The position numbers were made by a program, and so were the translations under genes. A model generated the notes under the pieces. The model saw nothing but the letters and a program-made list of their open reading frames with translations, was not told the origin of the DNA and searched no databases. A stretch of 64,000 nucleotides of DNA, taken from Physcia stellaris. Lineage: Eukaryota; Ascomycota; Lecanoromycetes; Caliciales; Physciaceae. Below, piece by piece: positions 58,290 to 64,000 of this stretch (position 1 is the first letter of the stretch; the number at the start of each line of letters is the position of its first letter). The stretch lies in the NCBI GenBank assembly GCA_018902385.1, contig JABSSW010000051.1, positions 186,001-250,000 on the forward strand, written 5' to 3'.

Positions 58290-59581
58290 TCACCACGGAT
58301 TCAGATCTGCTTCAAAGTCAAACGACAGCGCTTTAGGCGCAAGTCCCAACCTCGGACTGTCACCCCCTCAAAGACCACAAATTGGCTCTTCAAGAAGATA
58401 TCCCCGAAGATGTTGGACCCGATGCCATGACTGCTCTGAATGCCGCCGAAGCAGGTCGTTCCACTATCATCAACAGGTCCGTAGTTGACATATGAGCCAG
58501 GGACAGTGGCCCTGTAGGAGCCTATTTGGAAGCTGATGTCCGGGAGGGTGGTGCTGCAAGGGTAAGTGTAACCACCGCCCTGTTGCGGGTCCTTCTGCGC
58601 GCCCGAGACCTCGCTGTAGTAGGCGGATACGATATCTTCTGGGATGAGGAGGAGGGTGGTTCCTGTATCAGCGATACCATTGAGGCCACTGTCGTTCACT
58701 TCGTCGTCACCGACAGCGTAGCCGGAGCTAGGGAAGCTCCAATAGCCCCGAGAGCTGTCGACGTCGACATAGGTGATTTCGCCGGTATGAGCGCTGTCGT
58801 CAATGCTGCCGAAGCCGTAGGTGCCCGGTTCTCCTTTCTTAAGGTCGCAGGTGAAGAGTGGAGCTGAAAGGCTGGGTTTGACATTGTCGAAGAAGGTAAG
58901 TTGCTGGTTGGGCCGGACAGTGTTGATAGTGGAGAAGCCAAGGCCGAGGATCCCGTCAGTGAGAACGTCTCGTTGTAATCGGCCGCTAACTTCTGTGGCG
59001 AGCTCCACGGCTTGGCCGGCGAAGGTGGTTGTGCCAACGGTTACGGTGTCGGTGTAGACAATGCCGCTTGAGGAGCTGCGGTCGCCGTAGGTAATGCCCC
59101 AGGTTGCGCCAGGGACGGCGTTAGAGGAGTTCGACCTCGACGGGTCGTAGGTGTTATGGCCATTGACCTCATTGCTGGGGGTCCTGGAAGAGAAGACCCA
59201 GCTATGGGTGTATTAGCATGTTTCACGATAGCGAATGCCAGAAGGGATCACTCACAGATCTGAAGAGCCAGTATCAAAGTCGAGAATGAGCTGCTGACCG
59301 CCAACAGTGACAGGGCTTAGGTATTCGGTGTCAAATTGCGTTGGAGTGGCAGTCACGGTGCCATCACCATTGGCAACAGCAGCCTTGAGGGCGGGAGGGG
59401 CCTGCCTGCCATACTTGGCGTAAACACTAGCGTAGGCGGTAGGACCAGACTTGAGACTCTGCCTGTGCGCGGATTGCTTGATGGAAAAGTCGTTGTTGAC
59501 ATTGCGCTTGACGTCAAGAGGCGCAGCAGCAGCTACAGCCAAGAGGGCCGAAGCGGCAGCGGTGCTTTCTATGAAACGCAT
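58290..59581 (-). CDS. Secreted pepsin-like aspartic protease (A1 family), frame slip at C-terminus
   Basis: An extracellular acid endopeptidase of the endothiapepsin/penicillopepsin type, ~410 aa. The signal peptide [20 protein letters not shown] and a propeptide lead to the mature enzyme ([19 protein letters not shown]). Catalytic Asp 1 is in [11 protein letters not shown], split by a 54-nt intron (59202-59255); Asp 2 is in [11 protein letters not shown]. Substrate-cleft and fold landmarks are [13 protein letters not shown] and [14 protein letters not shown]. The final block [16 protein letters not shown] should run into [11 protein letters not shown], but that lies in the next frame. A G5 run (minus strand; C5 at 58373-58377) needs one more base. 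As written the ORF stops at 58301; in the family frame it stops at 58290. Confidence 0.9.
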
Positions 59582-61400
59582 TCTGCACGAACAGAAGACT
59601 GCTGAGAAGAACGAAAGAGGAGGCTGCTGGATGTAAGGGTGGACCGGGAGCTTGAGTGGAGCTGGATGATGTTGCTGTCAGGATGCTAAATGAAAGAAGG
59701 GACCGTTCGCTCTTCTTATAGATGAATTTCCCCTCATTTGAACGACGCATCTTTGCAGCAGGGACGAGGAGGTTCCATGAGACTCAGGAGGCAGAGACAA
59801 CTGGGGATGTGACTAGGGACGGAGAACCCGCATGAGCAGATAGTAAGGCTTGATGTCTCTCCAATCCCTCGGCCTGAGGGACATCCACGTATCGTCGACC
59901 CATTTGATTGTCTAACAGGCGGCCTGCCACTGGTTGTTCTCTGAACAACGCCGTTGAACAGTTTGCTCCCATGCTTGACGTCTCTGTCGGCGGTTGGCCG
60001 CACGGATACTCTGGTGGTGCAGGCGGGGTACTTTGTCATTGGTAGTCGGGCCAGTCATTGGATGATATCGACGTTTCTTTGGAAGATTGTTCATGGAGGA
60101 ACCATGCGGTTTCCCTGCCAAGTCGGGAGGCTGGCCATGCATATTGAAACGTCGACAAGCTAGGGGATGAGGCTGTCAGGCGGATGGACCAATGCTCGGG
60201 GCCGTACCTGCATTTGATGCATCTTAGGCAGGCGTAGCGGCGGCGGTCCAGTAGATGCGTTGGAGAAAAGTGGTCGGAGTGTTGGATTGGATGAATCGGA
60301 GTGACGGTGCGGTGGGGAGGGTCGGTGCTAGAAGGCAGGAGGGACGGTGTGCGGTGGCAACGGAGCCAGTTATCGATATGGGATGATAAGGTAAGGATTA
60401 AAGGGGTCCAGCGGATAAGAAAGAAGCTAAGGAGATGTTGGTTAGCGTGGGACTGGACTATGACGATGTCCATCATCAACGGCTCGCTCCGTCAAACCAA
60501 ATGAAGATAACGCACAGATCGTCACTCAGATCGGGACCATGAAACTCCATCAAACAGTGCAATCGAACAGCCGACAAAAGCCATCCTCACAATTATTCGG
60601 TGGCAAGACCATACGGCAGATGGAAACTCGCCAAGTGCCAGCACCTTTCCAAGAACTCCATTGATACATGCGAAGAGGACATCAACTCCCATCCTGTCAT
60701 ACGTAGGAGGAGGCTGATTCGGAGCGGGCGACAAGAGACTTCCTCCTGCAATGTGACGATCTCCAAATTATGTCGGGACGTCTGGCCGCATACATAGCCC
60801 GGAGGGAACGGTGGAAGGTGTGTCCACCTACCGCATTCGTGCATATCTCGGTACTGCTTGCCTGGAGGCTCTGCAAACCATTCAACACCCATCTTCTCAA
60901 ATCATGGACGGTGCCCAAGGGCCTGTTCAGCGGACCGCGGTTTGGCTCTATTGATTGTCTCTCGGCTGTGTCCTGTCTTTCTCTGGATGTTTGCAAAGTC
61001 CGGATCCCGCTTCCACTTGTCTATCGCATGCAGGTTTCCGTTCCTTCTGACTTCAAGTTGTATTCGCCTACCGTGGCTCTTCGGATTACCTATCAACACC
61101 GAAGAACCATCAAATTGTGGCTCCGAACTCTCCTCAGCTCGGAACTTTGCATGAAGTATGACTGTGCCTCGGTTCGCCGCGATAATCCATTATTCCCACC
61201 CGGCCGTCTTGCGGGATCCAACAGCTCTTTGTTTCTTGTTGTAACACGATGGTCGGACCGGGACGATGTTTGGGCTAGTAGTATTCAGAGTTCATTTTGA
61301 AGGTTGCTGCTCAACATCCTGAGTTTGCCTCTGTGCCTTTTTTATCTTAAAATTCTTCTCCTAGTGTTCGCGATCCAGAACATCCTTCGAACATGATGTT
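59582..61400. other. Protease upstream region; only weak coding traces
   Basis: 1.8 kb without a firm gene. A minus frame at 60142-59912 reads fairly naturally (KKRRYHPMTGPTTNDKVPRL, AANRRQRRQAWEQTVQRR), and one at 60290-60250 holds YACLRCIKCR, but I could not splice them into one product. A plus ORF at 60770-61300 (176 codons) lacks any motif and overlaps minus frames of similar quality. Promoter elements of the protease must lie at the left end. Confidence 0.35.
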
Positions 61401-62086
61401 TGACTTTCAGTCAAGGTGGTAAGCGCTCAGCTGAACTTTTTGGTGGCGGAAGACTTTTTATGAAAATCGGAAACCTCTTTCATGTAATACTCAGATACTG
61501 GGATTCTGATGCCTCCGCGCAACCGCAATTCCACGGTATAGCTAAGTGTAAACGGTGTTTCTGCGGTTTAAAATCTTTTTAACGGTTTAAATCCGGTTTT
61601 ATCCGGAACTTGCCGTCAAAAGCTCCACGCAAGGCCCTACTATAGTAGTGTCCGTAATTATGGTTAATAATTCAATCGAGAACAAGAACTGCTCCTAACA
61701 GTTCATCCACCTCTACGCAGCCGTTTTAGCCAGGTACTCATCCACCTTTCACTTGTTTATCTCTCATACTCTACCTCTTGCGTCATCGCATTCCTTCATT
61801 GCTTTTTCGAGTACACGAGCAGGCTTCGCTTGTTGAAAAACACATTTCCTGAACGCTGCCCCTGACAAGAGAGGTGAAATAGTTTCTCTATCTGCAAATC
61901 ACCAGTACGAATCGCCATGCTGTTCGCCAAATTTAGGCTAGGTGGCTGGAACGAAAGATCATTTGGGCCCAAACCTAGCAGCCTGGATACGCCTTAGCGC
62001 CGACGAGGAGCACCCTTCGGCCAGCCGTTAGTGAGGATCGTGTGAGAAGCTCGGGACCATCATCTGTGGTGACGGGGACGCTGACT
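61401..62086. other. AT-rich non-coding stretch
   Basis: No gene seen. Between about 61555 and 61610 the motif CGGTTTAAA occurs twice near a CCGGTTTTATCCGG imperfect palindrome. This may be a remnant of a repeat, but no terminal repeats or target duplication could be found. Confidence 0.35.
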
Positions 62087-62535
62087 TTAAAGGGGTAGGT
62101 AGGTATATGCGCCTTCGGTGAAGAAGGAGGAAAGAGGCACCTCTTTGCTTTTCATGTGTCTGTTGGCGTAAATGCTCATGCCAAGACGAACCACACATTG
62201 TAGCCGTTCGTCTGGAGGGCTTGCCTTCCGAATGGAGAGGAGCTCGGTGGAGACATCACTCGAGACGTTAAGGTTTGAGGTTGGTGCGATGCAGCCGTCG
62301 TGAGCGCTGGACGCCATTAGACGAAGGATGCTTCGCCGGAGTGCAGCGATGCCGCTGGCGATGTGTGCTGTGAAGCTCTCGGTGGTTTTGGGAGAGGGTC
62401 GGTTCATCAGATATGGTGGTGAATTGCATGACTTGGCTTTCGACGATGCCAGAGACGGGAATAAGGACACCTTCGACACTTGGTGGTTGCTGTGGGTCTT
62501 GTGAGGCCTGCGGCTACAATGCCAGCGAATTCCAT
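62087..62535 (-). pseudogene. Possible decayed or unrecognised gene fragment
   Basis: Two minus frames read like protein and abut. The first follows an acceptor-like ATTGTAG near 62525 (PQASQDPQQPPSVEGVLIPV, ESQVMQFTTISDEPTLSQNH). The next is shifted by one base (IASGIAALRRSILRLMASSA, VSTELLSIRKASPPDERL) and runs to a stop at 62087. There is no homopolymer at the junction and no splice site that joins them cleanly. Family not recognised. It could be a degraded gene, a two-gene coincidence, or an intron I missed. Confidence 0.28.
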
Positions 62536-64000
62536 GCTGCGTAGGATGAGGAATGAGAAATTTACATAAGATCTGAAAGAATAGCACCTATACCAGCTAG
62601 AGAGCTACCTTTAAGCATGGCAGCTTAGACAATATCGCCAGTCTTGCCGTTTGTTGTGGGATCGGTGTGTTTAATATCGTAACTCGGCCTGCTGAACCAC
62701 TGGCCAAATACCAAAGATGCTGGTGGGTACCTGAATATTCTTTTGATATCATACGCGTTGAAAGCAGCCGATCGACTGCAGAGTTCTGGGGCGCCATGGT
62801 GCCACATAGATTGCTTTCGTAGAAAACTACTTTCAGCCTCTTCCGCGTGGCAAGATACAAAGCGTTCGTGACTAGTACCATAATCGATGTTGTAGTAGAC
62901 CTCATTCTCTTACCAACAGGTGTAAGTGTTAAGCTAGCCGTCTATCCCCGATGTATCCCAACAACCGGGCGTCAGGTCCTTCCTTTAAGCTATGACACCC
63001 AGACGCTGCTAGGGATTCATTGGATCTAGACCATGGTTGGAGTTGTTTGGTGTCGTTGAATTTGTCGAGCGTTTGTGAACCTGTGAGACCAAACCTGGTT
63101 GGTCTGTACGGAAAGCAGAGCTTTGAAGTGCCAGAGCATGTGCAGCGAAAAATTGGGTAGGATAATATTAGAGCTCGCATTCCGACTTAAGCAGCCCACG
63201 AGATCCTGGATTTGAGGGCTGAAAACAGTATTTTCTCGAGATAGGGAAGGAATTGGTCACGATCGGGCAATGTAGAGTGGAAGGACAAATTCGAATAAGG
63301 CTCTGATGAGATGATGAGTTGACGAGACTACTCCACTGGATATTTGGCAGCTTGAACGATGTCTCGATCCCGTGAATTTAACCGATCGAACAAAACGATA
63401 CAGTAAGCAAGGATTTCTGGTGTCGTAGACCCTCCATTACCCGACAACTCGATGGCTTCAGCTTGCTCTGTTTAGTTGGATTGCTCCATGACTAAATATT
63501 ACTGGCTAAGCATTGACATCGAGGCTCAGCATTTTTTGTAGAGGATAATGCTCGCTTAGCCTTCACGGTTGTCCGTAGAGACGTGGGGTTGTTAAGCATC
63601 CAAGTACGCCGGCACGCCCGAAGCACGTCCGATGGCCATGACCAGTGTCGGAACAACGGCCGAGACGATCAAAGCTTTTCTTGGATCTTTTGCGATGTGC
63701 GGGATCTTGGGTACCTTAAATAGTGTTGGTAGCAGATCAACGCGTTTCAAAGTGCTCTTTTCCCCTTAGCGCTTCACAGAATAGATCAAGGCTGATCTGG
63801 AACGTCCGGGGGCACCATGGACCACGTTGATATCACGACCTCTCCACAGCCGTCAGCTGCAGCTACAAATGTGTTTCTTGTTCTCTATCCCACATATGTG
63901 GCCTGGAATTCGAGTGACGCAGACCTCTGAATGCTTGCCTTTAAAGCAATTTAGATAAACATTCGCAGCCATTGAAGGAATGGTGAACTTATCTCTTTGC
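62536..64000. other. Gene-poor right end
   Basis: No supported gene. Minus ORFs at 62597-62905 and 62929-63180 have no recognisable motif. A small hairpin (GGCTAAGC ... GCTTAGCC) lies at about 63502-63562. Nothing else seen. Confidence 0.4.

Noticed and set aside
60770-61300. 176-codon plus-strand ORF
   Set aside because: No domain, no splice signals, and minus-strand frames of equal quality overlap it; kept only as part of a weak region.
1-64000. tRNA, rRNA or CRISPR features
   Set aside because: I scanned for T-loop GGTTCRA-type boxes and regular direct repeats and saw none outside coding sequence; a tRNAscan run would be decisive.

Overview
The window reads as nuclear DNA of a filamentous ascomycete (Pezizomycotina; class not certain, Dothideomycete- or Leotiomycete-like). 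The evidence is the genes themselves: short 42-93 nt introns with GTRNGT donors, a Zn2Cys6 regulator, a DUF3638 giant protein, a GH81 glucanase, a 2EXR-type protein, a secreted pepsin-like protease, and a poly(A)-binding protein with a charged insert in RRM4. About 18 protein genes are well supported and several small ones are tentative. No rRNA, tRNA, CRISPR array or autonomous transposon was seen.

Layout. 1-8.2 kb: an ABC multidrug transporter running off the left edge, a divergently transcribed Zn2Cys6 transcription factor, a small secreted-type ORF and a spliced hypothetical gene. 8.2-20 kb: one very large DUF6606/DUF3638/DUF3645 gene and a small gene just upstream. 21-29 kb: a 2EXR-type protein, a secreted major royal jelly/yellow protein, an Nramp metal transporter, a 478-bp inverted-repeat element and a membrane protein. 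29.6-37 kb: an F-box/LRR-like protein, the ESCRT protein Vps60, a 297-bp MITE with 8-bp target duplications, and a SIT4-associated (SAPS) phosphatase subunit. 37-46.6 kb: an acidic low-complexity protein, a GH81 endo-1,3-beta-glucanase and a 1372-aa coiled-coil protein. 47.6-59.6 kb: poly(A)-binding protein, a MATE transporter convergent with a cytochrome P450, two small proteins and an aspartic protease. 59.6-64 kb is gene-poor, with only weak or decayed coding traces.

Function. Most genes are unrelated housekeeping or secretome genes. Two pairs could be functional units: the ABC transporter with its divergent Zn2Cys6 neighbour, and the MATE carrier with the convergent P450. Neither has an obvious biosynthetic core enzyme beside it.

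The clearest items beyond gene content are the two non-autonomous inverted-repeat elements, and a repeated pattern in which four otherwise good genes lose frame at a run of exactly five identical bases where homology or the reading frame wants six. That pattern looks more like base-calling error than gene death. No undescribed multi-gene system was found; the DUF3638 protein is the least understood large gene present.
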